DNA from: Prolixibacteraceae bacterium
GTDB taxonomy: Bacteria; Bacteroidota; Bacteroidia; Bacteroidales; Prolixibacteraceae
Direction: 5' to 3'
Length of the DNA: 11,232 bases
Assembly: GCA_014380255.1 (NCBI GenBank)
Contig: JACMKG010000188.1
Location: 1-11,232, forward strand
Shown: piece after piece, positions 1-7,800 of the stretch
Numbering within the stretch: position 1 is the first letter of the stretch
Layout of the letters: each line of letters opens with the position of its first letter
Made by a program: the position numbers and the translations under genes
Notes under the pieces: model-generated
Told to the model about the DNA's origin: nothing
Seen by the model: the letters and a program-made list of their open reading frames with translations, nothing else
Database searches by the model: none

Positions 1-1803
1 ATGACATTTGAAGAAACTGGCCTAAAGCCGGAAATCTTAAAGGCGATCGCTGAAATGGGGTTCGTTAACCCTACGCCTATTCAGGAGCAAACCATCTCGC
101 ACCTGATTTCATCTACACAGGACTTAGTAGCATTGGCACAAACCGGAACCGGTAAAACGGCAGCGTTTGGTCTACCTGTTATCAACAATACATCCATGGA
201 AATCAAGCAAGTACAGACCTTGATTTTATGTCCTACCCGTGAGCTGTGTTTACAGATCACCAGAGACATGGATAAATACTCGCAATTCATCCCAGGCTTC
301 AGGACTATCCCTGTTTATGGTGGTGCTGACATTACCAAACAAATCAGAGAACTGAAATCCGGAGGACAAGTAGTTGTTGGTACTCCCGGACGAGTGCATG
401 ATTTAATTCGTCGCAAGCTGCTCAACATTTCGGCCATTCGTTGGCTGATATTGGATGAGGCCGATGAAATGCTCACCATGGGTTTCAAGGAAGAATTGGA
501 TGCTATTCTTTCAACAACACCTAAGGAAAAACAAACATTGCTCTTCTCGGCTACCATGCCAACTGAAATTGCCTCGATGAAGGCCAATTACCTTCATGAT
601 GCCATGGAGATTTCAGTAGGTAAACGTAATGCTGGAGCCGAAAACGTGGATCACCACTATTACATGGTTCACGCCAAGGATAAATATGAAACACTGAAAC
701 GTATTGCCGATAATTATCCTGACTGTTATGCCATTGTTTTCTGCCGTACCCGCATGGAAACCCGTGAAGTAGCAGAACAGTTTATGGCTGACGGATACAA
801 TGCCGATGCTCTGCACGGCGACCTTTCACAGGCTCAGCGCGACTATGTAATGGGCCGTTTCCGCAGCAAACAACTGCAAATGCTGATTGCTACCGACGTG
901 GCAGCACGCGGATTGGACGTTACTGAACTTACCCACGTGATCAACTACTCGATGCCTGATGATCCGGAAGTATATATCCACCGTAGCGGACGTACCGGTA
1001 GAGCCGGCAAAAGCGGAATCTCTGTAACCATCATCAACATGAAAGAAGTTGGAAGGATGAAACAGATTGAAAAGATCGCACGCAAGAAATTCGAACGCAA
1101 GATGGTACCTGGAGGCGATGAAATCTGTGAAAAGCAATTGTTCCACCTCATCAACCGTGTTCAGAATGTAGATATCAACGAGGGCCAGATCGGAAAATAC
1201 CTGCCCCAGATTGTAGAGAAATTTGAAGCCATGAGCAAGGATGAAATCATCAAGCATTTTGTATCGCTTGAATTCAACCAGCTGCTCGACTACTATAAAA
1301 ATGCCCGTGATTTGAACGTGAAGACTGATCTTCAACGTGATTCATCCTCAAGAAACGACCGTGGTGCAGACCGCGGAGGTGATCGCTTGAACTTCACCAA
1401 GTTGTTTATCAATGCCGGTAAAAAGCAAAACCTGAACGCCTCGGGACTAATTGGTCTTATCAATCAATACTCAAGCCGCAGGAACGTAGAAATTGGCAAG
1501 ATCGATATTCAGCGCAAATTCTCTTTCTTTGAAATTGACAGCAACTATGAAAAAGAGCTTATCAAAGCTCTTAATAATTCAGTCATTGAGGGTCATGTCA
1601 TTAATATCGGAAAAGTTGAATCAACTGCATCTGAAACACAACCACAGGAGAGAAGCTCTTTTAGAAGAGATGGTGGCGGTAGTGTATATGTTGGTGGCAG
1701 CTATGGCGGTGGTCGCAGGGAAGGACGCAGAGAGTCTGCAGTAAGCGACCGTGGCGATAGAGGCGGTGACAGAGGCGATCGTCCAAGACGCAGAAGAAAC
1801 TAA
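1..1803 (+). CDS. deaD: DEAD-box ATP-dependent RNA helicase with DbpA-type RNA-binding domain
   Basis: Complete 600-residue protein. All core superfamily 2 motifs are visible: a Q motif in the first 30 residues (PTPIQEQ), Walker A AQTGTGKT at 46-53, PTREL, TPGR, DEAD at 152-155, SAT at 183-185, ATDVAARGLD, and HRSGRTGR at 327-334. After the two RecA-like domains there is a charged Arg/Asp/Gly linker (about 445-462). It is followed by a segment (about 463-541) that resembles the DbpA/CsdA RNA-binding domain, then an Arg/Gly-rich tail (about 555-600) ending in RRRRN. The family unwinds short RNA duplexes in the cytoplasm, and DeaD/CsdA members help ribosome assembly and cold adaptation. The specific RNA target here is not shown by the sequence. 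The start at base 1 gives a normal family N-terminus, but no upstream sequence is available, so the promoter and RBS are not seen. The symbol follows the DeaD/CsdA domain layout; dbpA- or rhlE-like naming is also possible. Confidence 0.95.
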   Translation: MTFEETGLKPEILKAIAEMGFVNPTPIQEQTISHLISSTQDLVALAQTGTGKTAAFGLPVINNTSMEIKQVQTLILCPTRELCLQITRDMDKYSQFIPGFRTIPVYGGADITKQIRELKSGGQVVVGTPGRVHDLIRRKLLNISAIRWLILDEADEMLTMGFKEELDAILSTTPKEKQTLLFSATMPTEIASMKANYLHDAMEISVGKRNAGAENVDHHYYMVHAKDKYETLKRIADNYPDCYAIVFCRTRMETREVAEQFMADGYNADALHGDLSQAQRDYVMGRFRSKQLQMLIATDVAARGLDVTELTHVINYSMPDDPEVYIHRSGRTGRAGKSGISVTIINMKEVGRMKQIEKIARKKFERKMVPGGDEICEKQLFHLINRVQNVDINEGQIGKYLPQIVEKFEAMSKDEIIKHFVSLEFNQLLDYYKNARDLNVKTDLQRDSSSRNDRGADRGGDRLNFTKLFINAGKKQNLNASGLIGLINQYSSRRNVEIGKIDIQRKFSFFEIDSNYEKELIKALNNSVIEGHVINIGKVESTASETQPQERSSFRRDGGGSVYVGGSYGGGRREGRRESAVSDRGDRGGDRGDRPRRRRN

Positions 1804-1879
1804 CTTTCGTATTAAGGCTCACGATTTAATGGTTAAAGACATCGCTTGAAGTCATTGAATCGAACCTTTTACATTTTAA

Positions 1880-1917
1880 AAAAAGCCCCAAATTCTATCT
1901 TGAATTTGGGGCTTTTT
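1880..1917 (+). terminator. Intrinsic terminator after the helicase gene
   Basis: A perfect 16-bp stem pairs 1880-1895 with 1902-1917 around a six-base loop (TATCTT). The core GCCCC/GGGGC is followed by a TTTTT run at 1913-1917. The stem lies 77 bp after the helicase stop codon. The A-run on the left arm gives a U-run on the opposite strand, so it could also stop transcription arriving from the right. Nothing else lies between the stop codon and the hairpin. Confidence 0.92.
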
Positions 1918-1951
1918 ACCTATAATATGGAGAGTCATATCCAGATAGCAT

Positions 1952-2074
1952 TCACTTCTTAGGATCAATCTCAAAAGACGGTGGATAGATATTAGAAATG
2001 GGATTACTGCAAATACCATGAAACCCGAACTTTATTATATATAACCAACGAGCGCTATCCCATAGATGTGTCAC
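1952..2074 (-). other. Short coding-like open frame, possible gene remnant or mini-ORF (40 aa)
   Basis: On the minus strand a frame stays open from a stop at 2090-2092 down to a TGA at 1952-1954. From a GTG at 2072-2074 it would encode 40 residues. These include THLWDSARWLY near the start and end in YPPSFEIDPKK. The composition (Trp, Cys, Pro, charged C-terminus) looks more like a real protein end than random AT-rich translation, but there is no ATG and no family match I recognise. The upstream part of the frame runs through the REP-like hairpin at 2074-2085. It could be the 3' remnant of a lost gene, or a repeat element that happens to be open. Low confidence. Confidence 0.22.
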
Positions 2075-2087
2075 CGCTAAAGCGGCT
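2060..2087. repeat. REP-like palindromic repeat, type A copy 1
   Basis: The core ACCGCTAAAGCGGCT forms a small hairpin, with CCGCT at 2074-2078 pairing to AGCGG at 2081-2085, and is followed by TTTTT. It is preceded by CCATAGATG. The same arrangement (CCATA, then ATG, then ACCGCTAAnGCGGCT) recurs at 2112-2136, so this is a repeated unit and not a lone hairpin. The resemblance to dispersed palindromic repeats of other Bacteroidota is an inference from general familiarity, not a search. Confidence 0.5.
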
Positions 2088-2111
2088 TTTTAGGCCTGAT
2101 ATGCCATTCTA

Positions 2112-2136
2112 CCATACTATGACCGCTAACGCGGCT
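2112..2136. repeat. REP-like palindromic repeat, type A copy 2
   Basis: Second copy of the type A unit: CCATACTATG, then ACCGCTAACGCGGCT, in which CCGC (2123-2126) pairs with GCGG (2131-2134). Copy 1 has four extra bases between the ATG and the ACCGC core. The left part of this copy also forms one arm of an inverted repeat: CTACCATACT at 2109-2118 is the exact reverse complement of AGTATGGTAG at 2159-2168. Confidence 0.5.
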
Positions 2137-2140
2137 ATCC

Positions 2141-2167
2141 AGGTGCGTGAGCACTGAAAGTATGGTA
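2141..2167. repeat. Direct repeat, type B copy 1, with internal hairpin
   Basis: A 27-nt unit beginning AGGTGC and ending AGTATGGTA. Inside, GTGC (2143-2146) pairs with GCAC (2151-2154) around GTGA. It matches the unit at 2195-2220 with only a few substitutions and a one-base length difference. Its 3' end is the right arm of the inverted repeat that starts in the neighbouring type A unit, so types A and B together form one palindromic cluster. Confidence 0.5.
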
Positions 2168-2194
2168 GCACAATGAATGTATCAAGCCTTTTAA

Positions 2195-2220
2195 AGGTGC
2201 ATAGCACCGACAGTATGGTA
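2195..2220. repeat. Direct repeat, type B copy 2, with internal hairpin
   Basis: A 26-nt unit: AGGTGCATAGCACC forms a hairpin (GGTGC/GCACC around ATA) and is followed by GACAGTATGGTA. It is the second copy of the type B unit at 2141-2167, with 27 bp between the copies. No transposase or target-site duplication is visible nearby, so mobility is not demonstrated. Confidence 0.5.
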
Positions 2221-2289
2221 AAACTTGTGTTTGAAAGATAGCAGATTAATCGATTGATAAGGGTGGCCGTAACAGGCAGATCAAAAATT

Positions 2290-2476
2290 CTATCCACCAG
2301 CATATGTACTTGATCCTCTTTTTACTAATATTTCATTAACACTCCTTCTGAATTCAATTATATCAGCCAATTCATTTGACATATAATTTATTAGTTCATT
2401 AGATATATAATGGATCAATTTGGTCAGGAAGATTAATTGGAACATGTATCTTCTCACACCTTTGTGCCAAAGGCAT
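2290..2476 (-). pseudogene. Possible broken small gene downstream of the toxin remnant
   Basis: Two short minus-strand frames abut here. The first starts at an ATG (2474-2476) sharing one base with the toxin stop codon (TAATG). It reads 25 codons, with HVPINLPDQIDPLYI at its end, and stops at 2399-2401. The second frame covers the same TATATA-rich spot and continues as SNELINYMSNELADII, then EFRRSVNEILVKRG, to a TAG at 2290-2292; from an ATG at 2380-2382 it would be 30 residues. A single-base change in the TATATA tract (about 2402-2408) would fuse the two into one protein of about 60 residues, which suggests a frameshifted gene. I do not recognise the family. Either frame could also be chance. 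Confidence 0.25.
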
Positions 2477-2731
2477 TATTTCTCATCACGTTCTCTCCAG
2501 ACTTCAGGGTTTCTGCTGGTATGAAAAATTGCAATCACTTTTACAGTGTATTCTTCTACTTGAAAATAAATTACAAATGGGAATTTTTATAATGCTCTCC
2601 AAACTAAAATTAATTTGTTGAAAGAATGCATTTGCTACTATTGGACTATCTTCCAGGTAATATGCATAGGAGTTATCAAAATCGCGTTCAGCCTCATCTA
2701 ATATTTCTATGCTAAACGTCTTTTCTTTCAT
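2476..2731 (-). pseudogene. Disrupted ParE/RelE-family toxin
   Basis: From the ATG at 2729-2731 the frame reads a typical RelE/ParE N-terminal half: MKEKTFSIEILDEAERDF, then two helical stretches to LESIIK at residue 49. In the original frame the next residues are out of family. In the adjacent frame the sequence resumes KFPFVIYFQVEEYTVKV, then IAIFHTSRNPEVW, to a TAA at 2476-2478, which is the characteristic C-terminal half of this family. The two halves total about 85 residues. Intact family members usually have roughly 20 more between them, so the gene carries an internal deletion plus a frameshift near 2580-2590. The junction falls in an A-rich tract, consistent with slippage or short-homology deletion. 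The gene overlaps the antitoxin by 20 bp, as in normal two-gene modules. Active toxin would have acted on gyrase (ParE) or ribosome-bound mRNA (RelE); which one cannot be told. A functional product is unlikely. Confidence 0.78.
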
Positions 2732-2939
2732 ACTTACTCTTAATTGCATCCCAATTTTTAAATGATGCCTTTCCTTCTTCAACTCTTTTTAATCGATCAT
2801 CAAGTAAAACACTATGCTCCATGGGTAAGTCCAAGTTATTTTCCTTAACATCAACTATTTCCACAGACTCAAATTTCCGAATTAAATTCAAAAATGATGC
2901 TATATCTTTTGGATCTTTTATGTTGATCGTGAATTCCAT
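2712..2939 (-). CDS. Antitoxin of a ParE/RelE-type toxin-antitoxin module
   Basis: A 75-residue, charged protein starting MEFTINIKDPKDIASF, with the C-terminal pattern LDDRLKRVEEGKASFKNWDA, then IKSKYERKDV. The 'LDxRLxRxExGKxxFxxWDxxK' arrangement is typical of short addiction-module antitoxins paired with ParE-like toxins. In that family this segment wraps and inhibits the toxin, while the N-terminal part may bind the operator. No helix-turn-helix or ribbon-helix-helix is evident by eye. The gene is upstream of, and overlaps by 20 bp, the disrupted toxin, which is the standard order. A TAnnTTTG-like octamer lies 21 bp before the ATG. With its toxin broken it is probably an orphan antitoxin that could still bind related toxins, though that is inference. 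Confidence 0.75.
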   Translation of the reverse strand: MEFTINIKDPKDIASFLNLIRKFESVEIVDVKENNLDLPMEHSVLLDDRLKRVEEGKASFKNWDAIKSKYERKDV

Positions 2940-2960
2940 AATTATTTAAATTTACTCTTT

Positions 2961-2968
2961 CAAAGCTA
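2961..2968 (-). promoter_or_regulatory. Putative -7 promoter element of the toxin-antitoxin locus
   Basis: The minus strand reads TAGCTTTG, an exact match to the Bacteroidetes -7 consensus TAnnTTTG. It lies 21 bp upstream of the antitoxin start codon. A TTTG occurs further upstream (2979-2982), but its spacing is shorter than usual for the -33 element, so only the -7 match is convincing. Confidence 0.4.
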
Positions 2969-3053
2969 CAAAATAAAACAAAGCATTTTTAAGACCTCAT
3001 TTGACAGGCTCATTGATATCTAAATTCACAACCGGAGAAGCCTAAATTTAAAG

Positions 3054-4847
3054 CTACCACGATGTTTTTGATACCGCGTAAATCTCGTCGATCAGTGCTT
3101 TGTACTTAGCAGCAATGAAGTTTCTTTTCAACTTTAAGGTAGGCGATAACTCTCCGGTCTGTGGAGTCCACTCCTCGCCCACGAGCCTGAATCGTTTGAT
3201 TTCTTCATGTTCTCCCAAAGTTTTATTAATGGCTACCACTTCCTTTTGAATCTGGGCCATGACCTCCGGGTTTTGAATCAATGCTTCATTGTCTTGAAAA
3301 TGAATCTTACGCTGACTGCACCAGTCGTGCAGGTAAACAAAGTTGGGAGATATGAGCGCGCTGGCAAATTTCTCGCCTGCGCCTATCACCATTACCTGTT
3401 CAATAAAGTCGGATGCTTTCAGCTTATTTTCGATCATCTGGGGAGCAATGTATTTGCCTGCCGACAGCTTGAACATTTCCTTTTTGCGGTCGGTAATCTT
3501 CAAAAATTTTCCATCTTCCAGAATGCCAATATCACCGGTATGAAACCATCCTTCGGCATCGATTACTTCAGCTGTCAGATCCGGGGCTTTGTAATAACCT
3601 TTCATGACCCCGGGGCCTTTGCACAAGATCTCACCATCGTCAGCAAATTTCAATTCTACATTGCTCAACACCTGTCCCACTGTTCCAATTCTCATGGCTT
3701 TAGTAGCAGGATTATTCACCGCGATAACGGGGGACGTTTCAGTTAGGCCGTATCCTTCCAGGTTAGTCATTCCGGCCATTCCCAGCACCCGGGCAATGCG
3801 TGGCTGCAGGGCAGCACCTCCTGAAACAATGTAAACGATGTTGCCTCCAAGGGCTTCTCTCCATTTGGAATAGATTAGCTTATCAGCCAGTTTAATCTTG
3901 AAACGAAGGGAAAAATTATATTCTTTGTTGTATTCGAAATGCTTTGTCAGGCGCAGTGCCCAGAAGTAAATAAGCTTTTTCAGCCCTTTTAGTTCATTTC
4001 CTTTGGAAACAAAGCCATCATACACCCTTTCGAGTAACCGGGGCACTGAGTTAAACATATGAGGCTTAATTTCCCTGATAGCCGATACGATCTGCCCCAA
4101 ATTCCCCACGTAATAAATACCCATCCCCTTGTACTGGAAATGGTAGTTTACACTTCGCTCATACACATGACATAGCGGCAAAAAGCTAATAACATGATGA
4201 TCCTTTCCAAGATGATGCATTTTTACATGTTCCAGAAAATTGGACACCAGGTTGGTGTGGGTGAGCATCACTCCTTTGGGAATGCCTGTTGTTCCTGAAG
4301 TATAGATAATGGTGGCAAGGTCTTCAGCATCTATTTCTTTTTTAATCTGCTCCAACGGCCCTGATAATTCAGCACGCTGGCTTTCACCAAGCTGCATCAG
4401 CCCTTCAATATTGGCAACTCCTTCAATTTCTTCAAACGAATAGATGTGCTGGATCTGAGGTAACCGGGCTGCGAGCGGACTTAACTTTTCATACAGCTTT
4501 TTATCACCCACCATAAGTAGCTTGATTTCCGCGTGCTCCAGAATATAACTGTACTCTTCATCCCCGATGGTAGGATAAATGGGAACATGAATGATGCCGG
4601 TCATAGCCATGCCCATGTCGGCAAAGTTCCATTCAGGGCGATTGGTGGTTACCGTAGCTACTTTGTCGCCTTTCTGTAAACCAAGAGCCATAAGCCCCAT
4701 GGCCAGCTGATGTGATTTTTCGACATACTGGGCCGTGCTGTAGACATACCAATCCTTGTTGTTTTTACCGCCCAGGGCATCCGGCCGGGGTGATTCGGTT
4801 AGTATATGTTGTAAAAGGTCGAACGTTCTTGTTACCTTTGTTGCCAT
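3054..4847 (-). CDS. fadD: Long-chain acyl-CoA synthetase (AMP-forming)
   Basis: A 597-residue adenylate-forming enzyme, the usual length for bacterial long-chain fatty acid-CoA ligases. It activates a fatty acid with ATP to an acyl-AMP and then transfers the acyl group to CoA, at the cytoplasmic membrane face. Visible motifs, numbered from the chosen start: P-loop IIYTSGTTGIPKG at 180-192, GYGLTETSP from residue 365, WFHTGD at 434-439, and DRKKEMFKLSAGKYIAP from 453, which is typical of the long-chain (ACSL-like) branch. I chose the ATG at 4845-4847 (MATKVTRTF); a GTG immediately before it would add one residue. No clear Shine-Dalgarno is seen. The gene begins 46 bp after the stop of the cytochrome c biogenesis gene, on the same strand and with no terminator between, so cotranscription is likely. 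Substrate chain length is inferred from family resemblance only. The symbol denotes the family, and a fadD15/ACSL-type label would fit equally well. Confidence 0.92.
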   Translation of the reverse strand: MATKVTRTFDLLQHILTESPRPDALGGKNNKDWYVYSTAQYVEKSHQLAMGLMALGLQKGDKVATVTTNRPEWNFADMGMAMTGIIHVPIYPTIGDEEYSYILEHAEIKLLMVGDKKLYEKLSPLAARLPQIQHIYSFEEIEGVANIEGLMQLGESQRAELSGPLEQIKKEIDAEDLATIIYTSGTTGIPKGVMLTHTNLVSNFLEHVKMHHLGKDHHVISFLPLCHVYERSVNYHFQYKGMGIYYVGNLGQIVSAIREIKPHMFNSVPRLLERVYDGFVSKGNELKGLKKLIYFWALRLTKHFEYNKEYNFSLRFKIKLADKLIYSKWREALGGNIVYIVSGGAALQPRIARVLGMAGMTNLEGYGLTETSPVIAVNNPATKAMRIGTVGQVLSNVELKFADDGEILCKGPGVMKGYYKAPDLTAEVIDAEGWFHTGDIGILEDGKFLKITDRKKEMFKLSAGKYIAPQMIENKLKASDFIEQVMVIGAGEKFASALISPNFVYLHDWCSQRKIHFQDNEALIQNPEVMAQIQKEVVAINKTLGEHEEIKRFRLVGEEWTPQTGELSPTLKLKRNFIAAKYKALIDEIYAVSKTSW

Positions 4848-4893
4848 CACGATTAGTTAAGTTATTTTCAGGGCAATAAAGGTATGATTATTT

Positions 4894-7800
4894 TTAGTTT
4901 TCGAAATCAATATTTTTCTGCCTGATGTTAGACACAAGCATGATGATGGCAATAATGCCAAGGGTAACAAAGGCCGACCAGTGAACCGCATCAATGGAGC
5001 CGCGTCCATAGGAATGCAAGCCGCTCAGGTAATAATTGACCCCAAAATAAGTCATTAATACGGAGGCAAAGCCAATGACCGAGGCGATGGTATAGGTATA
5101 AATACCTTTCATACCCGGGATAAGACGCATGTGTGCGATAAATGAATAAATTACCACGGTGATCAGGGCCCAGGTTTCTTTGGAATCCCAGCCCCAGTAA
5201 CGCCCCCAGCTTTCATTGGCCCATACGCCCCCCAGAAAAGTACCGATGGTAAGCATATACAGTCCAATGGTAACCGACATTTCATTGATGGTGGTCAGTT
5301 GAAGAACAAATCCTTTGATCGTTTGGCTGTTCTGCTGATTGCTTACACTATAGAGGATAAGCACCAGTAGTCCAAGGAAAGCGCTCAACCCTAAAAAGCC
5401 GTAGCTGGCCGTAATAATGGCCACATGAATCATCAGCCAGTAGGAGTTTAATACCGGCACCAGCTGCGTGATCTCAGGGTTCATCCAATTCAGGTGTGCC
5501 ACGAAAAGGGTAATTCCTGAAAGGATGGTCCCGGTGGCAATAACAAAAGGATATTTGCGCCCGAAGATAATGCCCGCCAGCAAGGTCGCCCATGCAATAT
5601 AGATCATCGATTCATATCCGTTACTCCAGGGCGCATGACCTGAGATATACCAGCGCAGGATAAGCCCCACGGTATGAAGCAGGAATCCAAGCAGGATAAT
5701 GGCCAGAAAAGCTTTAAAAAGCTTTGAGCCCAATTGCTTTTGCCTGAATATATTGACAAACAGTACGATCAGCAAAGCAAATCCCACAAGCAGGTAGATG
5801 GGGAATACCCTTTTAAAAGGATTGACCTTATTATAGAACATCTCTACCTTTTTATGATCATCCGAAGGAAGATAACTTCCGCCAAATTTCTTTTGATAGG
5901 TTGCTATACTTGCCAGAATCTGACTTCCGGTGATCTCACCATGGCCATTCACTGATTCTTTCAACAGTTCAAAGCCACGGTTCACAAAAAGAGAATCCGG
6001 TGACGGTATCCCTGTCGGGGTGCTGCCGGCGGTAAACCATTTATCGTTCCTGGCAGCTCCTGGAAACATGGCAAACATATCGCCGTTAATGATCATGAAG
6101 CAGATAGCAATACGCTCATCAACATTGATAATTTCCTTTTCAAGCATATTCCGTAAGCCCGGAGGCTTTGCAAAGGCAGCCTGCACCCTGTCGATCAGTT
6201 TATAGGTTCCGCCGGCATCAAAAAAGGCAGTCAGGGGAACCCTTTTACCCGTTACACCCAGAATTTCCTTCAGCTCATTGTTAGCCACATACACCAGCGA
6301 AACATCTCTCCACAGGTCAGGATAGAATTTCAAACTAAGCATCATCTCTTCAGGGGAGCGCCCGTAAAACGTAGACTGGCGGCTTATTTTACGAAGTATT
6401 TCCGATGAAAGCGTTGATACAGGCTCTATACGCCCGTCAGTACCCTGAATCCATAATTCGGAGAAATTTTTCAGCAAAGCCTTATCAATTCGTGGAATGG
6501 AGGCCAATTCAGATTCATTGGCTGAAGCCTGACCGGAACTCATCACTGTCAATAAAATGATCATTGGAACTGCTGCTGTAGAATATTTTTTCAACCTGCC
6601 AACCAGATGCTGGAAGTAAGAGTTTTTGCTGAACAAAGCCAAAATAAAGCCCAATCCCAACAGGATATACCCGATATACGTTACCAGGGTTCCAAGCTGA
6701 TCGGCATTTACCGATAGAACCGTACCCTTTTCGTCCTGGTCATAGGAGGACTGGAAAAACTTATAGCCCCTGTAATTCAACGTGTTGTTCATAAACACCC
6801 GTTCATTGCGGCTCACATTTCTTTCCGTATCGTTCAAAATCAATTCACTGGCAAAGGAAGCCGGGCTTTCCGAACCCGGGTATTTCTCCAACTGAAAGTC
6901 TGTCAGGTGCAGCGAAAATGGAAGGTAAAGCGGAATAGGGCCAAAGGTAAATTCCATTCGGATGTTGCCTACCGTGGCGGTGAATGGCTCTCCCTTCATC
7001 CCTTTAATTCCCATCACATTTACGATTTGAGTTTGCGTTCCATCATTCACTTCCAGGACAACGGCATTCTCCGGGGCCTGCCCGGCGGGATCTTTCACCA
7101 CCCGCATAACCCCTTTGGTATAGAAATTCTTTACAATGAGCAAATAATTATCAATGGCATACAGATTCATCGGCTGAACAGAAAGCGTATCACGGGCCTG
7201 AAGACTTACAGGCTCGCCACCTGTCATGGAACGAAGTTCCAGCGCACGGTCCGAGATGAGCAGTAAGCTGTCGCCCCGGCTGATAAACTGAACATTGGCA
7301 TTAGGCACATCGTACCCGATGATGAGGGATCCGAGATCAATACTTTTCCCTTTTGAAAACACCAGGCTTTCCCTGCCCTGTCCCGATGAGAGCACCATAT
7401 CAATCATTTCACTTCCCGATGGATGTTCCATCACCGAGCGAAGGGCATTTTTAATGTAGCCCACTGATTTTACCTGAACCTCCCGATCCTCAACCTTCAG
7501 CTTCTCGCTGATTTGTTTGTAATCAAACTCAGAGAAGAGCACAGGCTCCTGAATGAGCTGATCTCCCGATTTGATAGTCAGGTAATCCTCGGCAGAAAGT
7601 ATAAAGTTGGACGACTCACCTTCGCGGATATGCATCATGCCTTCAAAGCTGATAAAGCGTGTAATGGCAGCCCCGGCAAGGATGATGATAAAGGAAATAT
7701 GAAAAAGTCCCACGGCAATGCGCTGCCGGGTATACATCCTTCGCCTGATAAAATTTACCAGCAGATTCACTGCCAGCAAAAATAATACAAGACTAAACCA

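Noticed and set aside
826..1335. 169-codon open frame on the minus strand inside the helicase gene
   Set aside because: It is antisense to a complete helicase with all motifs, and its translation has no recognisable domain; it is a codon-bias shadow.
2052..2220. CRISPR array
   Set aside because: There are only two copies of each repeat, of different types, with hairpins inside the repeats, no regular spacers and no cas genes.
2109..2303. 64-codon minus frame across the repeat cluster
   Set aside because: It is mostly a translation of the palindromic repeats, with no protein-like conservation visible.
3207..3746. 179-codon plus-strand frame inside the acyl-CoA synthetase gene
   Set aside because: It is antisense to the conserved C-terminal half of the synthetase and has no family features.
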